From assembly GCA_944332995.1 (NCBI GenBank), contig CALVKR010000007.1, positions 20,781 through 84,780 of the forward strand: DNA of 64,000 nucleotides. The letters run 5' to 3'. Position numbers and translations under genes: made by a program. The notes under the pieces are model-generated. The model was not told the DNA's origin and did no database searches. It was given only the letters and a program-made list of their open reading frames with translations. This DNA comes from an uncultured Clostridia bacterium (GTDB lineage Bacteria; Bacillota; Clostridia; Christensenellales; CAG-917). The first letter of the stretch is position 1. Each line of letters starts with the position of its first letter. This document shows, one piece after another, positions 43,932-52,493 of this stretch.

Positions 43932-44515
43932 TGGATTATTCAAAAATGTCCGACGAAGAACTTTTATCTCTTTTAAACTCGGGAGATAAAGAAGCCACCG
44001 ACGTCTTTTACAAACGTTTCGGTCCTCTCGTCACGGGGATAGCCAGAAAGTTTTACCTTTACGGCGCAGACATCGCCGACCTCACTCAAGAGGGCATGAT
44101 TGGCATTTTTAAAGGAGTCAAATCCTACGACTCGTCTAAGGGAAAACTTAAAAGTTATCTTGCCGCCTGCGTAAAAAATCAAATTTTGGACGCCGTGCGT
44201 TCCGCAAACGCCAAGGGAAACAGCCCTCTCAATTCCGCCCTGTCGCTCAGCGTGTGGGTGGACGGCGAGGAAATCGGCGACAACCTCGAATCGGACGAGC
44301 TCACTCCCCTCGATACTTTGATAGAAAACGAAGGCAGGCTCGACTTTCTGACTCTGCTCAATTCCAAACTGACCGAAACGGAAATAGAAATATTAAAAGG
44401 CTTTTTGGGAGGCGACAGCTATAAGGTCATTGCCTCAAATTGCGGCGTTTCCGAAAAAAAAGTGGATAATACCATAAGCAAAATAAAAAAACTTGCAAAA
44501 AAGGTAAACGCATAA
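43928..44515 (+). CDS. sigH: RNA polymerase sigma factor, SigH (Spo0H)-like
   Basis: 195 residues. Region 2 (ATDVFYKRFGPLVTGIARKF, DIADLTQEGMIGIFKGVKSY with the core-binding and -10 recognition helix) and region 4 (LNSKLTETEIEILKGFLGGD, SYKVIASNCGVSEKKVDNTI). Gene order (mrnC-rlmB-sigH) and length support SigH, the sigma factor for sporulation entry. It overlaps rlmB by 4 bp (ATGA). Another group-3-type sigma factor cannot be fully excluded from sequence alone. Confidence 0.88.
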   Translation: MMDYSKMSDEELLSLLNSGDKEATDVFYKRFGPLVTGIARKFYLYGADIADLTQEGMIGIFKGVKSYDSSKGKLKSYLAACVKNQILDAVRSANAKGNSPLNSALSLSVWVDGEEIGDNLESDELTPLDTLIENEGRLDFLTLLNSKLTETEIEILKGFLGGDSYKVIASNCGVSEKKVDNTISKIKKLAKKVNA

Positions 44516-44545
44516 GAGCTTTTTGCTTTACAAAACTCTTTTTTT
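44514..44545 (+). terminator. terminator after sigH
   Basis: AGAG..TTTTG/CAAAA..CTCT stem then seven T. It overlaps the rpsF promoter. Confidence 0.65.
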
Positions 44546-44555
44546 GTTAGATAAT
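44527..44555 (+). promoter_or_regulatory. rpsF-ssb-rpsR promoter
   Basis: TTTACA and GATAAT with a 17-bp spacer, inside the sigH terminator region. The leader is about 70 nt and can fold as a three-way structure (GGC aGGCgaaaGCC ... CTTGCtcGCAAG aGCC, 44572-44606) before the SD AAGGAGG. Confidence 0.55.
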
Positions 44556-44627
44556 ATTAAAGCCTTTAAGGCAGGCGAAAGCCAAATCCTTGCTCGCAAG
44601 AGCCACAGACCATAAGGAGGTATTAAA

Positions 44628-44909
44628 ATGAATAAGTACGAAATTCTCTACATTATTCAGAACGGCATCGACGATGACCAGAAGTCTTCAACAGTGGAAA
44701 AGTATTCCAAACTCGTTGAAACGTTAAACGGCAAAGTTGAGTCAGTCGACAAGTGGGGCACCAAAAAATACGCCTATCCTATCGACTACAAAAACGAAGG
44801 CTACTACGTTTTGATGAATTTTGAAGCCGACGACACTGTCCCGGCGGAAATCAGAAGACAAATGGGCAACGACGAAAACGTCGTCAGAGAAATGATTATC
44901 AGAAAATAA
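44628..44909 (+). CDS. rpsF: 30S ribosomal protein S6
   Basis: 93 residues. Typical S6: MNKYEILYIIQNGIDDDQKS, then VESVDKWGTKKYAYPIDYKN and EGYYVLMNF, with the RRQMGNDENVVREMIIRK ending. SD AAGGAGG. First gene of the conserved rpsF-ssb-rpsR operon, which co-produces the S6:S18 platform proteins and SSB. Confidence 0.97.
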   Translation: MNKYEILYIIQNGIDDDQKSSTVEKYSKLVETLNGKVESVDKWGTKKYAYPIDYKNEGYYVLMNFEADDTVPAEIRRQMGNDENVVREMIIRK

Positions 44910-44919
44910 GGGGGATAAT

Positions 44920-45312
44920 ATGAATAAAGTATTCTTAATCGGAAACTTAACAAGAGACCCTGAACTTTCATCCACCACGAGCGGAATAAGCTATTGCAGA
45001 TTTACCCTTGCCGTTTCGCGTAACTTTGCTTCTAAAGACGGAAAAAGGGAAACCGATTTTATCAACATCAGAGTTTGGAGAGCTCTCGCCGATAACTGCG
45101 CTAAATACCTTAAAAAAGGTTCCAAAGCCGCCGTTTCGGGCAGTATCCAGACGAGCAGCTATGACGGCAATGACGGTCAAAAGAAATATGTCACCGAAGT
45201 AGTCGCGGATGAAGTTCAATTTTTATCAACGAGAAACGAAACCGAGTCAAGGGATGATTCGTCTGACTTTGCCGATTTGAAACCGGTCAGCGACGACGAA
45301 CTTCCGTTCTAA
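44920..45312 (+). CDS. ssb: single-stranded DNA-binding protein
   Basis: 130 residues. OB fold MNKVFLIGNLTRDPELSST, FINIRVWRALADNCAKYLKK and GSKAAVSGSIQTSSYDG. The acidic C-terminal tip DDELPF matches the protein-interaction motif. The tail is short. It lies between rpsF and rpsR with SD GGGGG. Confidence 0.97.
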   Translation: MNKVFLIGNLTRDPELSSTTSGISYCRFTLAVSRNFASKDGKRETDFINIRVWRALADNCAKYLKKGSKAAVSGSIQTSSYDGNDGQKKYVTEVVADEVQFLSTRNETESRDDSSDFADLKPVSDDELPF

Positions 45313-45324
45313 AAGGAGTTTAAA

Positions 45325-45567
45325 ATGGACGAAAAAACTATACGCCCCGCAAAAAGGGTTCAAAAGAAAAAGGCTTGCGCTTTCTGCGTGGAACATGCCG
45401 CGGATATCGATTATAAAGACGTTGCAAAACTCAAAAAGTATATCACGGAAAAAGGCAAAATCGTTCCCCGTCGTGCCAGCGGCGTTTGCTCAAAGCATCA
45501 ACGTCTCCTTGCCACCGCTATCAAGCGCGCAAGACAGATGGCTTTGCTTCCTTATAAAGCAGACTGA
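45325..45567 (+). CDS. rpsR: 30S ribosomal protein S18
   Basis: 80 residues. [40 protein letters not shown] and [19 protein letters not shown] are diagnostic. It keeps Cys residues near both ends of the N-terminal half (CAFC, C..H), a C+ type that could bind zinc. SD AAAGGAG. Last gene of the operon. Confidence 0.97.
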   Translation: MDEKTIRPAKRVQKKKACAFCVEHAADIDYKDVAKLKKYITEKGKIVPRRASGVCSKHQRLLATAIKRARQMALLPYKAD

Positions 45568-45592
45568 TAAAAGAGGCGAAAGCCTCTTTTTT
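45568..45592 (+). terminator. terminator after rpsR
   Basis: AAAAGAGGC gaaa GCCTCTTTTTT. Confidence 0.92.
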
Positions 45593-45651
45593 GGTTGCAA
45601 AAATTTTTCTTTTCGTTTATATTAAAGATAACTTATATTAAAGGAGTCGTC

Positions 45652-46458
45652 ATGAAACTGCCCGACGGTTACGATTTATACAGCGTAATAGATTTAAAGA
45701 CAAACAAAAAAGACAATCTTTTCGTCACGATAGGAAGCGTGGTGATTATGGCGGTTATGTTTATCGCCGCATACTTCACCAAGGGCGTATATATTCTCGC
45801 CTCCATAGGCTGGGTAAAAATAATCATAAATATCGTCATAGCGTTTGTCGGCTCCGTCGTATATATCTTTCTGCACGAGGCTACGCACGCCGCATTTTTT
45901 AAGATATTCGACACAAAATGCAGGCTGCGCTTCGGATTTAAAGCGGCTATGGCATACTGTGCGTCGGACGGCTATTATAAAAAAGCCCCCTACCTCGTCA
46001 TCGGTCTTTCTCCTCTTATAATCTGGACGCCGATTTTGCTAATTCCCTGCCTTTTGGTTCCGTCCGTCTATTTCTGGGGCGTGTTCTTCATACAGATTTT
46101 CAACATATCGGGTGCGGCGGGCGATTTATATGTCACGGTGAAAATTCTGACGGCTCCCAAAAAAGCTCTCATTCTGGACAACGGCACGGATATGGAAATA
46201 TACGCCACCGACCTGACCAAAAAGGAAAAAGCCGAGGCGGTAGCCTTAGGTGCCGTAAACGAAAATGCCGACGCTCCTCAAAATACCGATAATCAAAGCG
46301 AGCGAAAGGAAGATATGCAACCGAGCGACGGCTACGCAAGCGAGGCTTTCGTAAATTGTGACGGCAAAGCCGAAAACGGCAAAATATCCGACGGCGCGGA
46401 CAGCGAAATTGCAAACGGCGACGCAGAAATGTCTTCAGATAACGAAGGCGAAAAATGA
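45652..46458 (+). CDS. DUF3267 membrane protein with HExxH motif, putative metalloprotease
   Basis: 268 residues. The start at 45652 follows AAAGGAG at 5 nt; the frame upstream to 45595 covers the rpsR terminator. Four TM helices (about 27-47, 53-75, 108-125, 130-150). The second carries HEATHAAFF, a zinc-protease-type HExxHA motif; a later NISGAAGDLY may provide the third ligand (Asp), as in site-2-protease-like families. The last 70 residues are a hydrophilic Asn/Asp/Glu-rich tail (from about 200). Its substrate is unknown. Confidence 0.82.
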   Translation: MKLPDGYDLYSVIDLKTNKKDNLFVTIGSVVIMAVMFIAAYFTKGVYILASIGWVKIIINIVIAFVGSVVYIFLHEATHAAFFKIFDTKCRLRFGFKAAMAYCASDGYYKKAPYLVIGLSPLIIWTPILLIPCLLVPSVYFWGVFFIQIFNISGAAGDLYVTVKILTAPKKALILDNGTDMEIYATDLTKKEKAEAVALGAVNENADAPQNTDNQSERKEDMQPSDGYASEAFVNCDGKAENGKISDGADSEIANGDAEMSSDNEGEK

Positions 46459-46573
46459 GCCTTTCGGAAAACATTTTAATTTGTCAGTCGACTGATTTAA
46501 GACAGCCTATAGCTTAAACCTATATGGCTTGTCGTCTGAATTAAACAATAAAATTAAAATGCCTGAAAAATTT

Positions 46574-46599
46574 AAAAAGACGCAAATGCGTCTTTTTTT
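46574..46599. terminator. bidirectional terminator
   Basis: AAAAAGACGC AAAT GCGTCTTTTTTT, between the convergent DUF3267 and DUF896/small-protein genes. Confidence 0.88.
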
Positions 46600-46663
46600 G
46601 TTTCCTTTTACATTTTGAGGCAAAAGCGATATGAGTTAAAACGAAAGGCTCGTCATAGCTTTG

Positions 46664-46858
46664 TCACCAATCCTCTCTGTGAGATATCTTGACGTCGTCG
46701 TAATACTCGAAATATCTTTTTTTGAAAGCCTCTGTTTCTCTTTGCTTTCTCTTTTTTTCCGCTTCCTCGGCTTTAGTCAGTTCCTTTTTGACGGGAGCTT
46801 CCTTTGCCCTGTCAAGCGGTTCCCAAAGCGGCAGATAATCAGTTTCTTTTTTTGTCAT
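46664..46858 (-). CDS. small hypothetical charged protein
   Basis: 64 residues: MTKKETDYLPLWEPLDRAKE, then a lysine/glutamate-rich helix and YYDDVKISHREDW. Its start overlaps the last 20 bp of the DUF896 gene, so translation may be coupled. No recognised family. Real-gene support is its position, the overlap, and a bidirectional terminator 65 bp downstream. Confidence 0.6.
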   Translation of the reverse strand: MTKKETDYLPLWEPLDRAKEAPVKKELTKAEEAEKKRKQRETEAFKKRYFEYYDDVKISHREDW

Positions 46859-47036
46859 ACTTCACCTTATTTCCCTTTTCGTCAACAATATATACGTTTT
46901 CAAGCTGCGCTCTTAAATTGCCCGTCACGCTGTCGATATATTCTCTCCTGAGTTTCGCCTGTTCGGCTTTTTCCTCATCGGTCAGACCTTCCGTTTTTGC
47001 CTTTTTTGCAAGAAAATTTATCCTTTCGATATCCAT
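46839..47036 (-). CDS. DUF896 (YnzC) family protein
   Basis: 65 residues: INFLAKKAKTEGLTDEEKAE, QAKLRREYIDSVTGNLRAQL, ENVYIVDEKGN. This is the full two-helix DUF896 signature found across Firmicutes. Small cytosolic protein, SOS- or cell-cycle-associated in B. subtilis, with unclear biochemical function. Confidence 0.9.
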   Translation of the reverse strand: MDIERINFLAKKAKTEGLTDEEKAEQAKLRREYIDSVTGNLRAQLENVYIVDEKGNKVKYDKKRN

Positions 47037-47179
47037 AAACTTGACCTTTTAAATAGTTTTTCAAAACTTCTTTGTGGCTATGCAAAACAAAAGCATTATA
47101 TAAAGCGTGCTTTGCCGTGTTTTGACTTATTTACCAAATTCAACTAAATTTATTTTTAACTTTAAATATACGGTTTTGA

Positions 47180-47470
47180 CTAAAACTCGATATGCTTTAT
47201 ATCCTCTCTTTTCGAGCGGCGATATAAAATTATCTTGTTGCCGACGGCGGCGATAGGCTCGGCGCCGAGTTTTTCCGCCAAATCGGAAAGTATATCCTTT
47301 GCGCTCTTTTCCGAGTTTTGCAACACGGAAATTTTTATGAGCTCGTATTTTTCGAGCGCATCGCCAAGGTCTGATATCATGTTGTCGTTCAAACCGCCCT
47401 TGCCTATCTGAAATATCGGCTTTAATCCGTTTGCCATGGATTTTATTGCGGCTCTCTGTTTACTTGTCAT
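47180..47470 (-). CDS. yhbY: YhbY/CRS1 family RNA-binding protein
   Basis: 96 residues from the ATG at 47470, which overlaps the ung stop (ATGA). Sequence MTSKQRAAIKSMANGLKPIF, QIGKGGLN, ALEKYELIKISVLQNS and LGAEPIAAVGNKIILYRRS. It has the CRM (KH-like) fold with the GxxG-type loop, associated with pre-50S ribosomes. It is the last gene of the long histidine transcript. A longer in-frame start (47485) lies inside ung and is less likely. Confidence 0.92.
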   Translation of the reverse strand: MTSKQRAAIKSMANGLKPIFQIGKGGLNDNMISDLGDALEKYELIKISVLQNSEKSAKDILSDLAEKLGAEPIAAVGNKIILYRRSKREDIKHIEF

Positions 47471-48135
47471 ACGTCTGTCCTCCAATCGACGGGCTCAAGC
47501 CCCGCCTTAACTAAAAAATCGTTGGTGCGGGAAAAAGGCTTAGAGCCGAAAAAGCCGTTATAAGCCGAAAGCGGCGACGGATGAGCGGATTCAATAATGA
47601 GATGTGCGTCACCCTTTATAAGACTCTTTTTCGACCTTGCGTTTGTGCCCCAAAGTATGAATACCACGGGCGTAGTTTTCTCGCTTATCTTTTCTATGAT
47701 TTTGTCGGTCAATATCTCCCAGCCTCTGCCCTTATGCGAATTCGGCTGTCCTGCCCTGACCGTGAGCGAGGTATTCAAAAGCAACACGCCCTGTTTTGCC
47801 CACGAGGTTAAATCGGGCGAAGTGTTTTTAACGTGCACGTCGCTTTCCATTTCCTTGAAAATGTTGACGAGCGACGGCGGCGCATCGATATCTTTCGGCA
47901 CGGAAAAACACAGACCCATCGCCTGTCCCCTGCCGTGGTATGGGTCCTGCCCCAAAATGACTACCTTTACGTCTTCGTAAGGAGTAAGTTTTAAGGCGTT
48001 GAAAATATCGCCCATGGGCGGATACACCGTGGCGGAGAAATATTCCTTTTTCAAAAACTCTCTGAGCGTAAGATAATAATCGGATTTAAACTCGTCTTTT
48101 AATATCTCGTCCCAGCTGTTGCCTATACATACCAT
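47467..48135 (-). CDS. ung: uracil-DNA glycosylase, family 1
   Basis: 222 residues. Water-activating loop VVILGQDPYHGRGQAMGLCF, uracil-specificity segment and the minor-groove loop HPSPLSAYNGFFGSKPFS with the catalytic His. It removes uracil from DNA. It overlaps the hisIE stop by 1 bp and yhbY by 4 bp, so it is carried as a passenger at the end of the his operon. Confidence 0.97.
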   Translation of the reverse strand: MVCIGNSWDEILKDEFKSDYYLTLREFLKKEYFSATVYPPMGDIFNALKLTPYEDVKVVILGQDPYHGRGQAMGLCFSVPKDIDAPPSLVNIFKEMESDVHVKNTSPDLTSWAKQGVLLLNTSLTVRAGQPNSHKGRGWEILTDKIIEKISEKTTPVVFILWGTNARSKKSLIKGDAHLIIESAHPSPLSAYNGFFGSKPFSRTNDFLVKAGLEPVDWRTDV

Positions 48136-48779
48136 TATTTCATTTTCTGCTGTTTGACCTTTTTGTCAACAACGTGTCTTTTTTCAAGTTCTGCTATGAC
48201 GTCTTTGGGGGTTATCTTCATTTCCACCATTAAAACGAGAAGGTGATAGCAAAGGTCGGCAATTTCGAAGAGCGCTTCCTCTCTGCTGTTTTTTGCGCCG
48301 ATTATGACCTCGGTGCACTCCTCGCCCACCTTTTTCAATATCTTTTCGATGCCCTGCTCGAAAAGATATGTGGTATAGCTTCCCTCTTTGGGACTTGTCT
48401 TTCTGCCCTCGAGTTCTTTATATAAAAGCTCGATGGAAAACTCTTTAAGCTGTTCGCTGAGATACACCTCGTCGGCAAAACAGCTTTCACGGTTGAGGTG
48501 GCAGGCAAACCCGTCCTTTATGACGTCGCAGACGAGCGCATCGTAGTCGCAGTCTGTGCGAATCGAAACTATGTGCTGATAGTTTTTGGACGTTTCGCCT
48601 TTAAGCCAAAGCTGCTTTCTCGACCTGCTCCAAAAACAAGTGAGTCCCTTTTCCATTGATATCTTAAGGCTCTCTTTGTTCATATAGGCAAGCGTTAAAA
48701 CTTCTTTGGTGTAGTGGTCTTGCACTATGCACGGGATAAGCCCGTTTTCGTCAAATTTTAAATCGTCTATCGTAATCAT
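48135..48779 (-). CDS. hisIE: phosphoribosyl-AMP cyclohydrolase / phosphoribosyl-ATP pyrophosphatase
   Basis: 214 residues, bifunctional. HisI (1-110): GLIPCIVQDHYTKEVLTLAY, FWSRSRKQLWLKGETS, DCDYDALVCDV, with zinc-binding Cys/His. HisE (about 125-205): TTYLFEQGIEKILKKVGEEC, TEVIIGAK and EIADLCYHLLVLM, an MazG-like helical pyrophosphatase. These are the second and third histidine steps. It is 1 bp after hisF. Confidence 0.96.
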   Translation of the reverse strand: MITIDDLKFDENGLIPCIVQDHYTKEVLTLAYMNKESLKISMEKGLTCFWSRSRKQLWLKGETSKNYQHIVSIRTDCDYDALVCDVIKDGFACHLNRESCFADEVYLSEQLKEFSIELLYKELEGRKTSPKEGSYTTYLFEQGIEKILKKVGEECTEVIIGAKNSREEALFEIADLCYHLLVLMVEMKITPKDVIAELEKRHVVDKKVKQQKMK

Positions 48780-48780
48780 A

Positions 48781-49539
48781 TTAAATGCGTATCGAAACGC
48801 CCTCCTTTGATAATCTTTGTTTAAGTTCGGATATACTCACTTCTTTAAAGTGGAATATCGAAGCGGCGAGCCCTGCGTCCACTTTGGGCAGAGTTTTAAA
48901 TAAGGTGACAAAATCGTCTATACAGCCTGCGCCGCCCGAAGCAATGACGGGGACGTTGGTAACCGAACAAATTTTGTCAAGCATCTCAAGGTCAAAGCCT
49001 TGCTTCACGCCGTCGGTATCTATACTGTTTAAAACTATTTCGCCTGCGCCGTCGCCCACGCCCTTTTTAGCCCATTCTATAGCGTCTATCCCCGTATTCT
49101 CTCTGCCGCCTTTGGCGAACACGGTAAACTTTCCGTCCACCCTCTTTACGTCCATGGACAGCACGACGCACTGGTCGCCGTATCTTTTTGCCGCCTCGGA
49201 TATGAGTTTGGGATTTTTTATTGCGCCGCTGTTTACGCTGACTTTATCCGCTCCGCACTTTAAAACTCTGTCAAAATCGTCGACGGTGTTTATCCCTCCG
49301 CCAACGGTGAGCGGAATGAATATCTGCCTTGCGACGTCGAGCAATATGTCGGTAAACAGCGCCCTGCCCTCTGCCGATGCGGTTATGTCGTAAAATACGA
49401 GTTCATCCGCCCCCGATTCGTTGTAAAACTTGGCAAGTTCCACGGGGCTTTCGACGTCTTTGACGCCTAAAAAATTTACGCCTTTTACCACTCTGCCATC
49501 CTTAATGTCGAGGCAAGGTATAATTCTTTTAGCGAGCAT
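48781..49539 (-). CDS. hisF: imidazole glycerol phosphate synthase, cyclase subunit
   Basis: 252 residues, TIM barrel. MLAKRIIPCLDIKDGRVVKG, LVFYDITASAEGR and VIASGGAGCIDDF are diagnostic. It uses ammonia from HisH to form IGP and AICAR. Its start touches the hisA stop. Confidence 0.97.
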   Translation of the reverse strand: MLAKRIIPCLDIKDGRVVKGVNFLGVKDVESPVELAKFYNESGADELVFYDITASAEGRALFTDILLDVARQIFIPLTVGGGINTVDDFDRVLKCGADKVSVNSGAIKNPKLISEAAKRYGDQCVVLSMDVKRVDGKFTVFAKGGRENTGIDAIEWAKKGVGDGAGEIVLNSIDTDGVKQGFDLEMLDKICSVTNVPVIASGGAGCIDDFVTLFKTLPKVDAGLAASIFHFKEVSISELKQRLSKEGVSIRI

Positions 49540-50249
49540 TATTCTTCCTCCTTTACCGCCTCGGCAAGGCAGAGTTTCTTTTCATAAAGCGCCTTTCCCA
49601 AAATGGCGCCCCATATCCCCATCTGTTTCAACTGCCTTATCTCATCTACGCTCGAGATACCGCCCGACGCCGTGACTTTGAGTCCCTTTATCTCGGACAG
49701 TCTTTTAAAAGCGGAAAGATTTGTTCCCTTCAACATTCCGTCGGTGGCTATGTCTGTGTATATGACGCTCGTAACGCCTGCGTCATACAGTTTTTTGCAA
49801 AACTCGAAACTGTCTGTATCCGACACTTCCTGCCAGCCGTGCGTTGCCACCCTTTCGTTTTTGGCGTCCACACCCACGGCTATCATATCTTTGAACTCTT
49901 TTACCGCCTCGACAACAAAGTCAAAGTTTTTTATCGCTACCGTGCCCAGAATAACTCTGTCGACGCCGATTTTTTGATAAGCCTCTATCTTTTGCATATC
50001 CCTTATGCCGCCTCCCACTTCGACGAACATATCGAGGCTTTTGAGGTTTTTTATCACCTCAAAATTTACCGGACTGCCCGCCTTAGCTCCGTCGAGGTCG
50101 ACAACGTGAAGGTGCGTCGCTCCGTCGGCGATAAACGAGCGTGCGACGGACAACGGATCGTCGGAATACAAAGTCTTTTTGGAATAATCGCCCTGAGAGA
50201 GCCTGACCACCTTTTTATCTATAAGGTCTATCGCAGGAAATATTTTCAT
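49539..50249 (-). CDS. hisA: 1-(5-phosphoribosyl)-5-ProFAR isomerase
   Basis: 236 residues, TIM barrel homologous to HisF. MKIFPAIDLIDKKVVRLSQG, LHVVDLDGAKAG, EVGGGIRDMQ, VTASGGISSVDEI. It overlaps hisH by 4 bp and hisF by 1 bp. Confidence 0.96.
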   Translation of the reverse strand: MKIFPAIDLIDKKVVRLSQGDYSKKTLYSDDPLSVARSFIADGATHLHVVDLDGAKAGSPVNFEVIKNLKSLDMFVEVGGGIRDMQKIEAYQKIGVDRVILGTVAIKNFDFVVEAVKEFKDMIAVGVDAKNERVATHGWQEVSDTDSFEFCKKLYDAGVTSVIYTDIATDGMLKGTNLSAFKRLSEIKGLKVTASGGISSVDEIRQLKQMGIWGAILGKALYEKKLCLAEAVKEEE

Positions 50250-50860
50250 ACTTTCACCTCGCTGAACGCCTGTAAAATTTTAAGTCCCGTCTTTCCGCTC
50301 TTTTCCGGGTGAAACTGCGTGCCGAACACGCTTTCGTTTTGCACCACCGCAGTGACGGGCGTTCCGTAATCGGTATAGGCGACAAGCGACTTATCGCACT
50401 CTTTAGCGTAAAAGCTGTGCACGAAATATACGAAGTCGCCTTCCGAAACGTATTTTAAAATGGGGCTGTCCTTTACAATTTTAAGGCTGTTCCAACCCAT
50501 TTGAGGCACTTTAAGATGCGACGGAATATCGCCCGACAGCGGACAGACTTTTCCGCCTACGAGTTTTAAACCTTCCGTTTTTCCGTATTCGAGGCTATAA
50601 TCGAAAAGCAGCTGCATACCGAGGCATATCCCCAAAAACGGCTTGCCCTCTTTGGCGAGAGTTATAAGCGGCTCGGTAAGCTCCATAGCGTCAAGTTTGT
50701 CCTTTGCGTCCTTGAACGCCCCGACTCCCGGCAGAATTATTTTTTCGCAGTCCTTTATTTTGTTTATGTCCGACGTGACGGTGCTGTCTATCCCTAAATA
50801 CTTAAGCGACGAAGCAAGCGAAAACAGATTCCCGACACCGTAGTCCACTATAGCAATCAT
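50246..50860 (-). CDS. hisH: imidazole glycerol phosphate synthase, glutaminase subunit
   Basis: 204 residues, class I GATase: IVDYGVGNLFSLASSLKYLG, FLGICLGMQLLFDYS with the nucleophile Cys, and GTQFHPEKSGKTGL with His-Glu. Partner of HisF. It overlaps both neighbours by 4 bp. Confidence 0.97.
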   Translation of the reverse strand: MIAIVDYGVGNLFSLASSLKYLGIDSTVTSDINKIKDCEKIILPGVGAFKDAKDKLDAMELTEPLITLAKEGKPFLGICLGMQLLFDYSLEYGKTEGLKLVGGKVCPLSGDIPSHLKVPQMGWNSLKIVKDSPILKYVSEGDFVYFVHSFYAKECDKSLVAYTDYGTPVTAVVQNESVFGTQFHPEKSGKTGLKILQAFSEVKV

Positions 50861-51444
50861 AAAGCTCCTTTGCTCGACGGCACTTTGCCCTTTAAGCTCT
50901 CGTCTATTTTTACCGCAGCTCTGAGCGCACGGGCAAACGCTTTAAAAACACATTCTATTATGTGGTGCGTATTTTTTCCCGCAAGCTGAATAAAATCGAG
51001 CGTAACTTCCGCTTTGCGGCAAAATCCCCAGAAGAATTCTTCCACCAGCTCCGTATCGAAATCGCCCACTTTCGCCTGTTTTAAAATAAGGTCGTATAAA
51101 AGATAGCACCTGCCCGAGATATCCACGGCGCACATAACAAGCGACTCGTCCATAGGAATGGTGACGTCGGCATAACGGCAGATACCTCCCTTGTCGCCGA
51201 GCGCCTTTTTAAACGCCTCGCCGAACGCTATGCCGATATCTTCTACCGTGTGGTGATAATCCACTTTGGTATCGCCTTTGCATTTGACGGCAAGGTCAAA
51301 CCTCGAATGCGCAGACACAAGCTCGAGCATGTGATCCAAAAATCCGCAGCCCGTATCTATGTCGCAAACGCCGTCGCCGTCTAAATTGAGGCTGAGCGAA
51401 ATATCCGTTTCGTTTGTCTTTCTTTCTATTTTTGCTTCTCTCAT
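50857..51444 (-). CDS. hisB: imidazoleglycerol-phosphate dehydratase
   Basis: 195 residues, monofunctional dehydratase with no phosphatase domain. GCGFLDHMLELVSAHSRFDL, KVDYHHTVEDIGIAFGEAF and KNTHHIIECVFKAFARALR carry the manganese-binding HxxH motifs. No histidinol-phosphate phosphatase is in the operon, so that step must be encoded elsewhere. Confidence 0.97.
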   Translation of the reverse strand: MREAKIERKTNETDISLSLNLDGDGVCDIDTGCGFLDHMLELVSAHSRFDLAVKCKGDTKVDYHHTVEDIGIAFGEAFKKALGDKGGICRYADVTIPMDESLVMCAVDISGRCYLLYDLILKQAKVGDFDTELVEEFFWGFCRKAEVTLDFIQLAGKNTHHIIECVFKAFARALRAAVKIDESLKGKVPSSKGAL

Positions 51445-52493
51445 AAAATCTCCTTCACGGCGGCGATAAACGCTTGCATTTCCTGCGCCGAGCCGATTGT
51501 GATTCTGATAAAATCTTTTATTCTCTCATCGCCCAGGTATCTGACGAGTATACCCTTTTCCTTTAAGGCGAGGTATAAATTTTTGCCCTGCATTTTGTCC
51601 GTCCTCGCCAAAAGAAAATTGGCGCTGCTGTTTAATACTTCAAAACCGAGGCTAATGAGCTCTTTTTTTGTGTATTCCCTTGCTTCGACGACTTTTTTTG
51701 TGCATTGCTCGAAATACGCAACGTCTTTCATTGCCTCAACGCCTGCCTCAATCGGCAAAGTCCCGAGGTTGTAGGGATTAAAACTGAATTTAACCGTTTC
51801 GAGATCGCAGACTAGCTTGCCGTTCGCTATGGCATAACCTATTCTTCCTCCTGCGAGATTTCTCGACTTGGAGAAAGTGGAAACCAAAATCAAATTGTCG
51901 TATTTTTTTACAAGCTCTATGCAGCTTTTGCCGCCAAAGTCGCAATACGCCTCGTCCACTATGACCACCCTGTCAGCTTTCGCCCTGACGAGCGATTCGA
52001 TATCTTCAAGACTTTCAAATATCCCCGTCTGAGCGTTTGGGTTGGCGATAATCACGTTGCCCTGCGTCTTTTTCAACCCGTCGAAATCGGCGGTAAAATC
52101 TTCTTTTAAAGCAACTACCTCCGACTTTATATTGAAAAGCTCGGCATACACCTTGTAAAATCCGTAGGTCACGTCAAAGTATGCCATAGGCGTTTTGCCG
52201 TCGCAGAACGCCATAAAGCAAAACGCCAAAATCTCGTCCGAGCCGTTTGACACTGTCACCATGTCCTCGTCCACGCCGTAGCGGTTTGCTATTGCCTGCT
52301 TTAAACTCAGTGCCGTCGGGTCGCTATATAAATTTAAAAGGTTTGCTTTGCTCTGTATTGCTTCAACGACTTTGGGCGACGGGGCAAAAGGCGACTCGTT
52401 CGTATTCAGCTTTATATACTTCCTGTCACGTGGCTGTTCGCCGGGCGTGTAGGGAGTTAAATTGTCGTGTGTTTTAGAAAAAAATCTGCTCAT
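51441..52493 (-). CDS. hisC: histidinol-phosphate aminotransferase
   Basis: 350 residues, PLP class I/II fold. LNTNESPFAPSPKVVEAI, VSNGSDEILAFCF, NPNAQTG, VDEAYCDFGG and the PLP lysine in STFSKSRNLAGGRIGYAI. It overlaps hisB and hisD by 4 bp each. Confidence 0.96.
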   Translation of the reverse strand: MSRFFSKTHDNLTPYTPGEQPRDRKYIKLNTNESPFAPSPKVVEAIQSKANLLNLYSDPTALSLKQAIANRYGVDEDMVTVSNGSDEILAFCFMAFCDGKTPMAYFDVTYGFYKVYAELFNIKSEVVALKEDFTADFDGLKKTQGNVIIANPNAQTGIFESLEDIESLVRAKADRVVIVDEAYCDFGGKSCIELVKKYDNLILVSTFSKSRNLAGGRIGYAIANGKLVCDLETVKFSFNPYNLGTLPIEAGVEAMKDVAYFEQCTKKVVEAREYTKKELISLGFEVLNSSANFLLARTDKMQGKNLYLALKEKGILVRYLGDERIKDFIRITIGSAQEMQAFIAAVKEIL

